DNA of 64,000 nucleotides from positions 3,720,001 through 3,784,000 of the forward strand of contig NZ_CP043568.1 of assembly GCF_014076415.1 (NCBI RefSeq), written 5' to 3'. Shown one piece after another: positions 40,949 to 50,309 of the stretch (its first letter is position 1; every line of letters starts with the position of its first letter). The notes under the pieces were generated by a model, which did not search any database, was not told the DNA's origin, and worked only from the letters and a program-made list of their open reading frames with translations. The position numbers were made by a program, and so were the translations under genes. Source of the DNA: Comamonas testosteroni (GTDB lineage Bacteria > Pseudomonadota > Gammaproteobacteria > Burkholderiales > Burkholderiaceae_C).

Positions 40949-41794
40949 CTAGAGGCTCAGGCTCGTCAAGACCTGCCCCACATCGGCTTCGAGCTTGAAG
41001 TCCAGCAATGCATCGGCTCGCGTCACCCCCTGGTTGATGGCCACGATGGACTTGCCCTGCTCATGCGCTGCCAGCGCAAAGCGGTAACCCGAATACACCA
41101 TCAATGAAGAGCCGGCGATCAGCACGGCGTCGGCCCTGGCCACGGCAGCCATGCAGGTCTGCACGCGTTCACGCGGCACCGTCTCGCCAAAGAACACCAC
41201 GTCGGGCTTGATCAGGCCGGTACCGCAATGTGGACAGGCCGGCACGACAAAGCGGCTGAAGTCCTGGTCTTCCAGGTCGGCGTCACCATCGGGCGCTGGT
41301 GCGGCATACAGTTCAGCCCAGGCCGGGTTCAGCGCCAGCAGGCGCTGCTGCAGATCGGCGCGGGCAGAGCGCTTGCCGCAGTCCATGCAGCGCACGGTGT
41401 CGATGCGACCATGCAGGTCCACGGTGTTCAGGCTTCCGGCCGCATCATGCAGGCCATCGACATTCTGGGTAATCAGCAGCTCCAGCCGGCCTTGCTGCTC
41501 CAGCCGCGCCAGTGCCTGATGGGCGGAACCGGGCCGCGCCTGGCCCATCACGCGCCAGCCCAGCATGGAACGCGCCCAGTAGCGCTGACGCACCAGCACA
41601 TCGCCAATGAAGGCCTGATAGGTCACGGGCTGCGGACGCTTCCACTGCCCGTTGCGATCACGATAGTCGGGGATACCGACTTCGGTACTGCAGCCGGCGC
41701 CGCCAATGACAACCACACGCGGGTGCGCATGCAGCCAGTCTTGCAGGCGCCACAGCGCCAGAGCGTCCACACAATGGTTCACGGTTTCACCCAT
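40949..41794 (-). CDS. Sir2-family NAD-dependent deacylase (copy 1)
   Basis: A 281-residue sirtuin: VVIGGAGCSTEVGIPDYRD (NAD site), ITQNVDGLHDAAGSLNTVDLHG with the catalytic histidine, and zinc cysteines CMDCG and CPHCG. An acidic loop (PDGDADLEDQDFSRFV) and FFGETVPRERV follow. It belongs to the class without the YxxR desuccinylase motif seen in the second sirtuin of this window. Its start codon overlaps the stop of cls by one base (TAATG), so the two are translationally coupled. Confidence 0.92.
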   Translation of the reverse strand: MGETVNHCVDALALWRLQDWLHAHPRVVVIGGAGCSTEVGIPDYRDRNGQWKRPQPVTYQAFIGDVLVRQRYWARSMLGWRVMGQARPGSAHQALARLEQQGRLELLITQNVDGLHDAAGSLNTVDLHGRIDTVRCMDCGKRSARADLQQRLLALNPAWAELYAAPAPDGDADLEDQDFSRFVVPACPHCGTGLIKPDVVFFGETVPRERVQTCMAAVARADAVLIAGSSLMVYSGYRFALAAHEQGKSIVAINQGVTRADALLDFKLEADVGQVLTSLSL

Positions 41795-43248
41795 TACAGC
41801 AGCGGCGATGTCAATCGGGCGACGGAACCGAACAGCCGTCGCCGCAGACCTTTTTCGCTGCGATATTGCACCATTCGAGCTTGGCCCAGGTCGGCCTCGA
41901 ACTGGGCAGCGATGGCCTGATTCAGCTCTGGCCCATAGCCGATCACGCAGACCTCGTAGTTGAGGAAAAAACTGCGATAGTCAAAATTGGCCGTACCAAT
42001 CATGGCCATATTGTCGTCGACCACCAAGGTCTTGGAGTGCAGCATGCTGGCTGCATATTCATAGATGTGTACGCCACAGCGAATCAGCTCGTCAAAATAG
42101 GAGCGCGCAGCGGCCGTCACCAATAGCGAATCAGACTTCTTCGGCACCAGAATGCGGACCTCCACACCGCGCAGCGCGGCATTGGTGAGAGCCGTCAGCG
42201 CGCCTTCGGTCGGCACAAAGTAAGGCGTGGTCAGCAAGATGCGTTGCTGGGCCGCGTTGATGGCCGCCAGATAAGCTCGGTAGATGGCGTCCAACTGGTC
42301 GTCAGGCCCCGAGGTCACAACCTGCATGGGGATGGGGCCGTCCTCGCAATCGGGCAACAGATCATCGAGATCGTCGGGCAGGCGGTGCGGATCCTCGTTG
42401 CGGGTGTAGGCCCAGTCCTCAAGAAAAACTGTCTGCAGCCAGTTGACGACGGAGCCTTCGACCCGGATATGCACGTCGTGATAGGCATCGTCACAAATGC
42501 GCTCGTTCTCTTCATCGGTGACGTTCACGCCGCCCGTAAAACCCACTTTTCCATCGCAGACCAGAATCTTGCGGTGGGTACGGAAGTTGACCACGGGTCG
42601 CAGCCGCCGCCCAATCTTGGCGTCGTGAAAGCGCAGCACCTCGGCCCCGGCCTGCTGCAGCGGCTCCAGGAATTTTCGCCCCAGCTTCTTGGAGCCCAGA
42701 GCATCCACCAGCAAGCGCACCTGCACGCCTGCGCGTGCTTTCTCGATCAGCAAATCACGCAAGGCCGTACCGGTCTGATCGGGCTCGTAGATGTAGTACT
42801 CCAGATGCACATGGTGGCGTGCTGCATTCACGGCCTCGGCAATCGCATCAAAGGTCGCGGCGCCCCCTGCCAGCAACTGCATGGAAGTGGCCGTGCTTAC
42901 CGGGAAATCGCTGGTCATGCCAACCAGCCGCGCCACCTGACGCAGGCGCTCCTGCTGGGCGGGAATGCGTTCCCTGAGCTTTTGCATGCTGTTGCGCACA
43001 CGCGAACGCTTGCGCGAGCGCAGCCGCTTGATACGCTGGCGCTTCATGCGTTGTGGACCGAAGTAGTAATAGACCAGCAGACCCACCACGGGCAGCGCTG
43101 CCATGGACAAGAGCCAGCTCAGCGTGGCAATCGGCTGGCTGCGCTGCAGCAGAATCCAGATGCCCACCACGATGACATACAGCGACCAGCCCACGGACAG
43201 CCATAGCTTGACGCTCTCGTGGCTCAGCTGCATTGCTATCCAGTCCAA
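41794..43248 (-). CDS. cls: Cardiolipin synthase-type phospholipase D enzyme
   Basis: A 484-residue membrane enzyme. Two N-terminal membrane helices (LWLSVGWSLYVIVVGIWILL, TLSWLLSMAALPVVGLLVYY) are followed by a basic stretch and two HKD motifs: THRKILVCDGKVGFTGG and LHSKTLVVDDNMAMIGTANF. It condenses phosphatidylglycerols to cardiolipin. AGGAG lies seven bases before a TTG at 43248; the ATG at 43233 is too far from it, so TTG is the better start. Coupled to sir2 downstream. Confidence 0.93.
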   Translation of the reverse strand: MDWIAMQLSHESVKLWLSVGWSLYVIVVGIWILLQRSQPIATLSWLLSMAALPVVGLLVYYYFGPQRMKRQRIKRLRSRKRSRVRNSMQKLRERIPAQQERLRQVARLVGMTSDFPVSTATSMQLLAGGAATFDAIAEAVNAARHHVHLEYYIYEPDQTGTALRDLLIEKARAGVQVRLLVDALGSKKLGRKFLEPLQQAGAEVLRFHDAKIGRRLRPVVNFRTHRKILVCDGKVGFTGGVNVTDEENERICDDAYHDVHIRVEGSVVNWLQTVFLEDWAYTRNEDPHRLPDDLDDLLPDCEDGPIPMQVVTSGPDDQLDAIYRAYLAAINAAQQRILLTTPYFVPTEGALTALTNAALRGVEVRILVPKKSDSLLVTAAARSYFDELIRCGVHIYEYAASMLHSKTLVVDDNMAMIGTANFDYRSFFLNYEVCVIGYGPELNQAIAAQFEADLGQARMVQYRSEKGLRRRLFGSVARLTSPLL

Positions 43249-43400
43249 TTGCGCACTCCTGTTGTTCGATGAACCATCACCACCATGCCCTCGCAGTATG
43301 GCAGCGGCATGGCAGACTGCGGCGGTCCGCCTGACCGGGGAAACACTCTCCAGCAGGCGCCATGCTTTTGCACCGCGCTACAAAGAGTATATTGATACGC

Positions 43401-43697
43401 ATGACTTCCGAACTCATCACCACTCTGGCCCAGGCCCGCAAGGCCGCCCGCATCACCCAGGCCGATCTGGCCGAACGTGCCGGCCTGTCGCGCATGGCCG
43501 TACAGCGCACTGAAACCGGCGATGTCGACCCGCGCTTTTCCACTCTGCAGGAAATGGCCCGTGTGCTGAATATGGAACTGATCGCCGTGCCCGCCGAGCT
43601 GCATGCCCAGGTGCTGACACTGATTCGGCCCCAGACCGACCAGACGGCTGCAGCCGACGACATCGCCAGACCGGTGACCGGCCAGGATTCACCTTGA
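43401..43697 (+). CDS. XRE-family helix-turn-helix protein (HipB-like)
   Basis: A 98-residue protein with ARKAARITQADLAERAGLSR and AVQRTETGDVDPRFSTLQEM, a cro/CI-type helix-turn-helix. The C-terminal tail is Pro/Thr/Asp-rich. HipB-like antitoxins look alike, but no HipA-like kinase follows. The start MTSELITTLAQ at 43401 has only weak AGAG upstream. Confidence 0.85.
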   Translation: MTSELITTLAQARKAARITQADLAERAGLSRMAVQRTETGDVDPRFSTLQEMARVLNMELIAVPAELHAQVLTLIRPQTDQTAAADDIARPVTGQDSP

Positions 43698-43781
43698 AGC
43701 CTTACGTATTGTTAACTTGAGAACCCTGTTTGCTCGGCCACAATGGTCCGAGTTTTTGCGCGACATTCAGAGGTTTGAGAG

Positions 43782-44365
43782 ATGGCGATTCACAACTGGG
43801 ACTACGCACCAGAGGCACTGGAGGTACAGGTCAGCGAATTGTTGCTGGCCACGGCAGATCGAAGCGACGAACTGGTCGATGAAAACGTGCGCCTGGTCCT
43901 GCAGGAGCTGCGCCAGCACCTCAATATGGAGGTGATTTTTGTCTCCGAGATCCGCAACGGCCAACGCATGTTCCAGCATGTCGATACTGCCCCCGGCAAG
44001 GAATGGATTGCTACCGGCGGCGCCCCCCTGGAAGAGTCGTTTTGTCAGTGCGTGCTCGACGGTATTCTGCCTGGCCTGGTCCAGGATGCGACCAGCCACC
44101 CTGCCTTTGCCAAGCTGCCTGCAACTCCTTTTCGCGTGGGCGCCCATCTGAGCACGCCCATCGTGCTGGCCAGCGGCAAGGTCTAGGCACGCTCTGCTGC
44201 TTCCGCCAGGCGGCCGATGAAAGCCTGACGGCCAAGGACCTGCAAAAACTCGAATGCGTGGCCAGGATCACAGCCAGGCGAATCGATATCAAGCAGGCCC
44301 AGCAGCTCCAGCCGGCCGAAGAAAAGCGCACGCCTTCCGGCCCGGCTTCTCCCGGAAAGCTCTGA
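43782..44365 (+). pseudogene. GAF-domain protein with a single-base deletion
   Basis: The first frame (MAIHNWDYAPEALEVQVSEL, MEVIFVSEIRNGQRMFQHVD, FRVGAHLSTPIVLASGKV) is a GAF sensor domain and ends with TAG at 44184. Adding one C after GTCTA restores YGTLCCFRQAADESLTAKDL, then QKLECVARITARRID and the end at 44365. The gene is thus broken by one missing base near 44186. The intact product would have had about 194 residues: one GAF domain with a C-terminal tail (no output domain). Confidence 0.85.
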
Positions 44366-44393
44366 AAACCAGCTCTCCGGGAAAAAAGCTGCG

Positions 44394-45242
44394 TCAGTTC
44401 ACTGCCACGCAGACCTGGCGTTGCTCGCCCAGTCCGTCAGCCCCCAGCCGCACCACGTCGCCGGGCTTGAGAAAGACGGGCTGCGGCTTTTGTCCCAGGC
44501 CCACGCCCGCAGGCGTTCCGGTAAGAATCACATCGCCGGCCTCCAGCGTCATGAACTGGCTGATATACGAAATGAGCGTGGGCAGGCTGAAAATGAAGTT
44601 GGCCGTATTGCCGCTCTGCATGCGCTTGCCGTTGACTTCCAGCCACAGGCCCACACGATGCGGATCGGCAATTTCGTCGGCCGTCACCAGCCAGGGGCCC
44701 AGCGGCGCAAACGTGTCATGGCTCTTGCCCTTGGTCCAGGTGCCGCCACGCTCCAATTGCCAGCCGCGCTCGGACACATCGTTGGCCAACAGATAGCCGG
44801 CCACATGGGACAGAGCCTGCTCCTCGGTCACGCGCCGCGCGCGGCTGCCGATGACAACGCCCAGCTCAACCTCCCAGTCGACCTTGTCCGCGCCCTGCGG
44901 AATCTGCACCGCATCGCCCGGACCGCAGATCGCCGTCACGGCCTTCATGAACAGCACGGGTTCGGCCGGCGCTGGCAGTCCGGCCTCGGCCGCGTGGTCA
45001 GCATAGTTGAGGCCCGCACAGACCAGCTTGCCCACCTGTGCCACGGGGCAGCCCAGGCGTGGCGCTCCGTCAACCTTGGGCAAACGACTCCGGTCCGTAT
45101 ACCGTATGCGCTCGAGCGCATCGGGACCTAGCTGGCCCGGGCCCCAATCGGACACCAGGGCCGATGCATCACGCAGCACGCCGTCGGCGTCCAGCACGCC
45201 CGGGCGCTCCGCACCCACGCTGCCATAGCGAAGCAGTTTCAC
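44394..45242 (-). CDS. Fumarylacetoacetate hydrolase-family enzyme
   Basis: A 282-residue FAH-fold hydrolase/decarboxylase. VCAGLNYADHAAEAGLPAPA, then DKVDWEVELGVVIGSRAR (metal-binding glutamates), DVSERGWQLERGGTWTKGKS and ILTGTPAGVGLGQKPQPVFL are characteristic. It starts with GTG at 45242 with AAGGAG about nine bases upstream (VKLLRYG); the ORF further upstream is spurious. It lies 50 bp downstream of the AMDase-like gene and, with it, is divergent from the MFS/amidohydrolase genes. The substrate is probably a diketo or unsaturated dicarboxylic acid of that pathway. Confidence 0.9.
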   Translation of the reverse strand: MKLLRYGSVGAERPGVLDADGVLRDASALVSDWGPGQLGPDALERIRYTDRSRLPKVDGAPRLGCPVAQVGKLVCAGLNYADHAAEAGLPAPAEPVLFMKAVTAICGPGDAVQIPQGADKVDWEVELGVVIGSRARRVTEEQALSHVAGYLLANDVSERGWQLERGGTWTKGKSHDTFAPLGPWLVTADEIADPHRVGLWLEVNGKRMQSGNTANFIFSLPTLISYISQFMTLEAGDVILTGTPAGVGLGQKPQPVFLKPGDVVRLGADGLGEQRQVCVAVN

Positions 45243-45291
45243 GATGGTTGTCTCCTTATGAATCGGCCAGTGTCGCCCTCTAAGGTCTTCA

Positions 45292-46023
45292 TCATGCAAC
45301 ATCGAACAGGCGGCCCCAGCCTTTGACGGCGGAAGGATCACGCCCGGCCGCGCGCAGCATGCCCCAGACCGTGGTACTCACGGTATCGAGCAGCGGCACG
45401 CCCCAACGGCGCTCCACCTCTTCGGCCAGGTGCGCAGCGCGCAAATTGGTGCAGTAAGTCACGACGGTGTCAGGTTTGCCTTCTTCGATCACGTTGCCGA
45501 TGAGTTGCAGCAGTTGCTCGGGCTCCACCAGCGCAAAGCTGTGGTTGACCGAGATGTCCAGATGGCGCTCTGCCGTGGTCTCGACGCCTGCGGCGCGGTA
45601 GTTGTTGACGATGCATTGCTGCACGTCCGCCGTGTACGGGCTGACGATGGCCAGCTTCTTCACGGAGAGCTTTTCCATCAGCTCATTGAGTGCCAGGATG
45701 GCCGTCGTGGCCTTGATGCCGGTGCGCTCGGCAATACGCTCGCACAGCCGCATATCGGTCTCAAAGCCCCGCCATCCTGCGGCCGTGCCGCTCCAGCCGA
45801 TCACGTCCACCTTGGCATCGGCCAGCAGCTCGGCTGCGGCCAGGATCTTGCTGTCGTCAAACTGGTTCAGTGCCCCCTCGGCCAGCGAAATCTCAGTCAC
45901 CGTGAAGCGCGAAAAATGGGCCGAGCAATTGCCGGCACTGGCAGCCAGTGCGCTGGTCAGAGGCTCCAGCGCGGTGTTGGAAGAAGGCGTGAGCACGCCC
46001 AGGCATGTCGTAGTTGCAGTCAT
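45292..46023 (-). CDS. Asp/Glu racemase-superfamily enzyme, arylmalonate decarboxylase-like
   Basis: A 243-residue protein of the maleate isomerase/AMDase group. The first catalytic position is not cysteine: VIGWSGTAAGWRGF has G79 where AMDase has Gly74. The second is C191 in TYCTNLRAAHLAEEVERRWG. The end VKGWGRLFDVA also matches AMDase. So the Gly/Cys pair resembles the decarboxylase rather than two-cysteine maleate isomerases or racemases. AAGGAG lies nine bases before the ATG. Forms a leftward pair with the FAH gene. Confidence 0.85.
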   Translation of the reverse strand: MTATTTCLGVLTPSSNTALEPLTSALAASAGNCSAHFSRFTVTEISLAEGALNQFDDSKILAAAELLADAKVDVIGWSGTAAGWRGFETDMRLCERIAERTGIKATTAILALNELMEKLSVKKLAIVSPYTADVQQCIVNNYRAAGVETTAERHLDISVNHSFALVEPEQLLQLIGNVIEEGKPDTVVTYCTNLRAAHLAEEVERRWGVPLLDTVSTTVWGMLRAAGRDPSAVKGWGRLFDVA

Positions 46024-46078
46024 ATTGCTTGTCTCCTTTGTATTGCCAGCCGGCATTGTTCACCTCGCCAAAACAAAC

Positions 46079-46096
46079 GTCAACAATATTGTTGAC
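46079..46096. promoter_or_regulatory. 18-bp perfect palindrome, putative GntR operator 1
   Basis: GTCAACAATATTGTTGAC; its right half reads TTGTTGACAA (46090-46099), fitting FadR/FCD-type operators of the form TTGTNNACAA. It lies 56 bp upstream of the AMDase-like gene and on the far side of the MFS promoter. A GntR regulator gene ends the divergent operon. Confidence 0.7.
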
Positions 46097-46210
46097 AATA
46101 AATCAAAGTCAAATCGCTCAAAGTTATCTGACAAGAAAATCTTTACTTCGTCACCGCCGTTCGCCTCACAGCATATTTCAGAGAATAATTCTCAAATAGG
46201 TGTTTACGAT

Positions 46211-46235
46211 ATTGTTGACACAATTGTCGACATTT
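46211..46235. promoter_or_regulatory. Two overlapping GntR-type half-palindromes, putative operator 2
   Basis: ATTGTTGACACAATTGTCGA, continuing CATT: two TTGTNGAC-type boxes (46213 and 46224) in tandem, about 50 bp upstream of the MFS start. Together with the palindrome at 46079 they frame the divergent promoters. Confidence 0.6.
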
Positions 46236-46287
46236 AGATTTCGACCTCACATCGAACAACCAATCAACCGATGGAGCGAGACCCGAG

Positions 46288-47595
46288 ATGCAAAACCCAA
46301 CCACACTTGCCACGCCGCAGGCGGCGGCAGCGCCGACCAAGGTGCGCTGGAAGATCTTCCTGATGATGCTTTTCCTGATCGCAGTCAATTACATTGACCG
46401 CGCATCGCTGTCCGTGGCCATGCCCATGATCGCCAAGGAGTTCGATCTCAGCCCTGCCGTTCAGGGCCTGCTGATGAGCTCCTTCTTCTGGACCTATGCC
46501 TTCATGCAGATTCCCGGAGGCATGCTGGCCGACCGTTTCGGCCCACGCGTGGTCATCGTCTGCTCCACCCTGGGTTGGGGCTTCTTCCAGGCCATCGCCG
46601 CAGCTTGCACCGGCTGGGTGTCGCTGCTGATCACCCGTCTGGGTCTGGGCGCCTCCGAGGCCCCCATCTACCCCGCAGGCGGCAAGCTCAACGGCATCTG
46701 GATGACCCAGAACGAACGCGGCCGCGGCGCCACGCTGCTGGACGGTGGCGCACCGCTGGGCGCCGCCCTGGGCGCGCTGATCATCGCCGGCCTGCTGACC
46801 CACTTCGACTCCTGGCGCGTGTCCTTCGTCGTCGCGGGCGTTGGCACCATGATCGCGGGTGTCTTTGCCTGGTGGTATATCCGCAACCATCCCCGTGAGC
46901 ACGCCGGCGTCAATGAAGCCGAAGCTGCCTTCATCGAGGAAGCACATGCCGCCGACCTCGCCGCCGAGCCCGCCCATGCCAGCGGCAAGGTAATGGACTT
47001 CTTCAAGTACCGCTCGGTATGGGGCATGTTCTTCGGCTGGATGTGCTTCAACGCGCTGTTCTACGGCCTGCTGACCTGGATGCCCACCTACCTGTCCAAG
47101 GTGCATGGCATGGACATCAAGCAGATGGGCGGCGCCGTGTTCATCATGTTCTTCTCCGGCTTCGTCGGTGAGATGGTCGGCGGCTGGATTGCCGACAAGT
47201 GGAAGGCTGCGGGCGCTTCGCAAGCCAAGGTGCTGCGCACGCTGTTCGGTATCGCCTCGATCATCGCCACCATCGCCATCTACAACGTGGCCCGCTTCAA
47301 GGACCCCGTGACCATCGTGATCCTGCTGTCGGTAACGCTGTTCTTCCTGCGCTGGTGTGGTCTGTTCTGGTGCGTTCCTTCCATTCTGGGCACCCGCAAG
47401 CGCGTCGGCTTCCTGGGTGGCGTCATGAACCTGGGCGGCAACTTCGCCGGCATCGGCGTACCCATTCTGGTGGGCGTGATCGTGCAGGCCACCGGCTCCT
47501 ACGACATGGCCATGATGCTCTTCGCTGCTGCGGGCGCAGGCCTCTTCGTCTGCTCGTCGATCGTGATCGACTACAGCAAGAAGATCCCGGTCTAA
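46288..47595 (+). CDS. MFS transporter of the anion:cation symporter (ACS) type
   Basis: A 435-residue permease with about 12 helices. NYIDRASLSVAMPMIAKEFD, IPGGMLADRFGPRVVIVCST and GLGASEAPIYPAGGKLNGIW are the signatures of hexuronate/glucarate-type and aromatic-acid ACS carriers. Likely imports the acidic substrate degraded by the following genes. First gene of a rightward operon: MFS, serine hydrolase, amidohydrolase, racemase homologue, GntR. Confidence 0.9.
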   Translation: MQNPTTLATPQAAAAPTKVRWKIFLMMLFLIAVNYIDRASLSVAMPMIAKEFDLSPAVQGLLMSSFFWTYAFMQIPGGMLADRFGPRVVIVCSTLGWGFFQAIAAACTGWVSLLITRLGLGASEAPIYPAGGKLNGIWMTQNERGRGATLLDGGAPLGAALGALIIAGLLTHFDSWRVSFVVAGVGTMIAGVFAWWYIRNHPREHAGVNEAEAAFIEEAHAADLAAEPAHASGKVMDFFKYRSVWGMFFGWMCFNALFYGLLTWMPTYLSKVHGMDIKQMGGAVFIMFFSGFVGEMVGGWIADKWKAAGASQAKVLRTLFGIASIIATIAIYNVARFKDPVTIVILLSVTLFFLRWCGLFWCVPSILGTRKRVGFLGGVMNLGGNFAGIGVPILVGVIVQATGSYDMAMMLFAAAGAGLFVCSSIVIDYSKKIPV

Positions 47596-47638
47596 GTACC
47601 GCCCCCCGCCTCGCCTGGACACTTTGATGGAGAACCCC

Positions 47639-48853
47639 ATGCCCTTGCCCACACGCCAAGCCTTGGCCCTGACCTGCGCCACGGCCATCGCCTCAACCCT
47701 GAGCGCATATGCCGCCACGCCAGCCAGCCGCAACTCCGTCGCCGTCCAGGCGAGTCACGATTTCCCTGCTGCCGCCCCCGAGTCCGTAGGCGTGGATTCG
47801 CGTCCTCTGGTGCAGTTATCCGAGATGATCCGCAAGGAAAACCTCGACGTGCGCAGCTTTCTCGTCGTCAAGGACGGCAAGCTGATCTATGAGCGCTACA
47901 GCCAGGGCCTGACGCGCAACCACAACTACGAGCAGTACTCCATCACCAAGAACGTGACGGCCCTGGCCGCCGGCGTTCTGGTGGACGAGGGCCGCAGCAA
48001 GCTCGACGAGAAAGTGGCGCCCATCCTGGCCAAGGCCCACCCCGACCTTCAGGACGCCTTCTCCGACAAGCAATCCATCGAACTGCGGCATGTGCTGTCC
48101 ATGTCCACGGGCCTGGTCTATAACTTCAAGCCCACCGACGACCCCATCTACTACGGCGCCCCCGACCGTCTCAAGCTGGCGGCCGAAACTACGCCCAAAG
48201 TAGCGCCCGGCACGACCTTCGACTACACCGACGTCAACCCCATTCTGGCCAGCGCCACGCTGGGGGCCGACGCCGGTATGCCACTGCAGGACTTTGCAAA
48301 GGAGAGACTCTTCAAGCCCATGGGCATGAGCCATTACGCCTGGGAGCGGGCTGACGACAAAGGCCTGGTCTCCTCCGGCTGGGGGCTACGCCTGCGCGCA
48401 GTGGACATGGCCAAGCTGGGCCAGTTGGTGCTGACCGGCGGCCGCTGGGACGGCAAGCAGATCGTCTCCCAGGCCTGGGTCCGTACCATGACCGCGCCCG
48501 CCTCGGCGCCATGGTATGGCTATTACTGGTGGATCAACGACATCGTCGCCACCGAGCCCGAAACCCACGCCATGGGCTTCAAGGGCCAGTTCATTGTGGT
48601 TTTGCCCGAGCGCAATGCCGTGGTGGTCATGACCAGCATGCTGCCCATCGAAGGCGGCCTGCGCGAATCCCGGAACGTGCTGGCCATCCGCCGCATGGTC
48701 AATGACTACGTGCTGCCCGCGCTGAGCAACCAGGCCCATGCCAAACCCACGCCCGCCCGCCACAAGGCGTTGGCGCGCGAACTCGAACTCGCATCACAAC
48801 ACCAGGGCAAGTCCGGAGCACCGGCAGACCCTACCGACACCCCGAAACTCTGA
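47639..48853 (+). CDS. Exported serine hydrolase of the beta-lactamase/esterase fold
   Basis: A 404-residue protein with a signal peptide (LALTCATAIASTLSAYAATP). Active-site S-x-x-K in EQYSITKNVTALAAG, Y-x-N in FDYTDVNPILASATL, and a HAMGFKGQFIVV segment in the KTG position. Family VIII esterases, beta-lactamases and amidases share this. In this operon it may hydrolyse an ester or amide outside the cytoplasm. The start ATG at 47639 has GGAG six bases upstream; two upstream in-frame starts (47624, 47627) lack one. The stop is 7 bp before the next gene. Confidence 0.88.
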   Translation: MPLPTRQALALTCATAIASTLSAYAATPASRNSVAVQASHDFPAAAPESVGVDSRPLVQLSEMIRKENLDVRSFLVVKDGKLIYERYSQGLTRNHNYEQYSITKNVTALAAGVLVDEGRSKLDEKVAPILAKAHPDLQDAFSDKQSIELRHVLSMSTGLVYNFKPTDDPIYYGAPDRLKLAAETTPKVAPGTTFDYTDVNPILASATLGADAGMPLQDFAKERLFKPMGMSHYAWERADDKGLVSSGWGLRLRAVDMAKLGQLVLTGGRWDGKQIVSQAWVRTMTAPASAPWYGYYWWINDIVATEPETHAMGFKGQFIVVLPERNAVVVMTSMLPIEGGLRESRNVLAIRRMVNDYVLPALSNQAHAKPTPARHKALARELELASQHQGKSGAPADPTDTPKL

Positions 48854-48860
48854 TATCAGC

Positions 48861-50294
48861 ATGAAATCCAGCGAATTTGATCTCGTAGTGCGCAATGCGC
48901 GCGTTGCCACCGCCAGCGACATCTTTGAATCCGATATAGGCATCCGCGACGGCAAGATTGTCCAGCTGGGCGCCAACCTGCCCGCCGGCGCCCGCGAATA
49001 TGACGCTGCCGGCCGCGTGGTCACGCCCGGCGGCATCGACGCCCACTGCCACCTGGACCAACCCATGGAGCCGCCGGTGCGCATGGCCGACGACTTCGAC
49101 AGCGGCACGCGCGCCGCGGCCTGCGGCGGCACCACCACCGTGATTCCGTTCGCGGCCCAGGCCAAGGGCCAGTCGCTGCGCGCGGCCGTGGAGGACTACC
49201 ACCGTCGCGCCGACGGCAAGGCCCACGTGGACTACGGTTTCCACATGATTGTCAGCGACCCCACGCCCGAAGTACTGGAAAACGAACTGCCCGCGCTGAT
49301 CCGCGAAGGCTATACCTCCTTCAAGATCTACATGACCTATGACGATCTGAAGCTCAACGACGGCCAGATCCTCGACGTGCTGGACGTGGCGCGCAAGTAC
49401 GACGCCACCACCATGATCCATGCAGAGAACGCCGACTGCATCCAGTGGCTGACCAAGCGCCTGGAAGCCAGCGGCCGCACCGCCCCTCGCTATCACGCAG
49501 TCTCGCGCCCCATGCTGGTGGAGCGCGAAGCCACCCACCGCGCCATCGCGCTCTCGGAGCTTGCCGATGTGCCCATCCTCATCGTCCATGTCTCGGGCCG
49601 CGAGGCCGTCGAGCAGATCCGCTGGGCACGTTCCCACGGCATGAACATCATGGCCGAAACCTGCCCGCAATACCTGTTCCTGAGCGCAGAAGACCTGGGC
49701 CTCGACGACAGCTACCATGGCGCCAAGTGCGTATGCAGCCCGCCGCCGCGCGACAAGGCGAACCAGGAGGTCATCTGGAACGGTCTGAACGACGGGCTCT
49801 TCACGGTATTCTCGTCCGATCATGCGCCATTCAACTATGACGCCCCGGAAGGCAAAAAACCGGGTGGCAACGAGGTCTCCTTCAGCCATATTCCGAATGG
49901 CATCCCGGGCATCGAGACCCGTCTGCCCCTGCTCTACACCCATGGCGTGCTGGCGGAACGCATGACGCTGAACCGCTTCGTGGAACTGACCTCCACCAAC
50001 CCCGCCAAGGTCTATGGACTGCATCCGCGCAAGGGCAGCATCGCCATCGGAGCCGATGCCGACCTGGTCGTCTGGCAGGAAGGCGAGCGCACCATCAGCA
50101 ACCGCGACCTGCATCACAACGTGGACCACACCCCTTACGAAGGCCAGTTGCTCAAGGCCTGGCCCTGCCTGACCCTGTCGGGCGGCCAGGTCGTCTGGGA
50201 TGGCGAGAAGTTCCAGGCCCGAGCCGGCCAGGGACAATTTCTGCGACGTGGCGCCCCCACATTGCTGCCCAAGCGACATGCCCCTCGCTTCTGA
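48861..50294 (+). CDS. Dihydropyrimidinase/hydantoinase-type cyclic amidohydrolase
   Basis: A 477-residue metal-dependent hydrolase. Metal ligands: GGIDAHCHLDQPME, the carboxylated lysine region YTSFKIYMTYDDLKL, MIHAENADC, LIVHVSGREAVEQ and FSSDHAPFNYD. It opens hydantoin, dihydrouracil or cyclic imide rings. With the neighbouring racemase-fold and FAH genes, a cyclic imide or hydantoin is the likely substrate class; imidase activity cannot be separated from hydantoinase by sequence. Starts 7 bp after the serine hydrolase stop, so coupled. Confidence 0.92.
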   Translation: MKSSEFDLVVRNARVATASDIFESDIGIRDGKIVQLGANLPAGAREYDAAGRVVTPGGIDAHCHLDQPMEPPVRMADDFDSGTRAAACGGTTTVIPFAAQAKGQSLRAAVEDYHRRADGKAHVDYGFHMIVSDPTPEVLENELPALIREGYTSFKIYMTYDDLKLNDGQILDVLDVARKYDATTMIHAENADCIQWLTKRLEASGRTAPRYHAVSRPMLVEREATHRAIALSELADVPILIVHVSGREAVEQIRWARSHGMNIMAETCPQYLFLSAEDLGLDDSYHGAKCVCSPPPRDKANQEVIWNGLNDGLFTVFSSDHAPFNYDAPEGKKPGGNEVSFSHIPNGIPGIETRLPLLYTHGVLAERMTLNRFVELTSTNPAKVYGLHPRKGSIAIGADADLVVWQEGERTISNRDLHHNVDHTPYEGQLLKAWPCLTLSGGQVVWDGEKFQARAGQGQFLRRGAPTLLPKRHAPRF

Positions 50295-50309
50295 ACCGGA
50301 GCACACACC

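Noticed and set aside
43401-44365. HipBA-like toxin-antitoxin pair
   Set aside because: The gene after the HipB-like regulator is a GAF-domain pseudogene, not a HipA kinase.
45292-46023. Maleate cis-trans isomerase call
   Set aside because: The first catalytic cysteine is missing (glycine), and the pattern fits arylmalonate decarboxylase better.
46264-47733. 489-residue minus-strand open frame
   Set aside because: Antisense to the MFS gene, with His/Gly/Glu-rich composition typical of shadow frames in GC-rich DNA.
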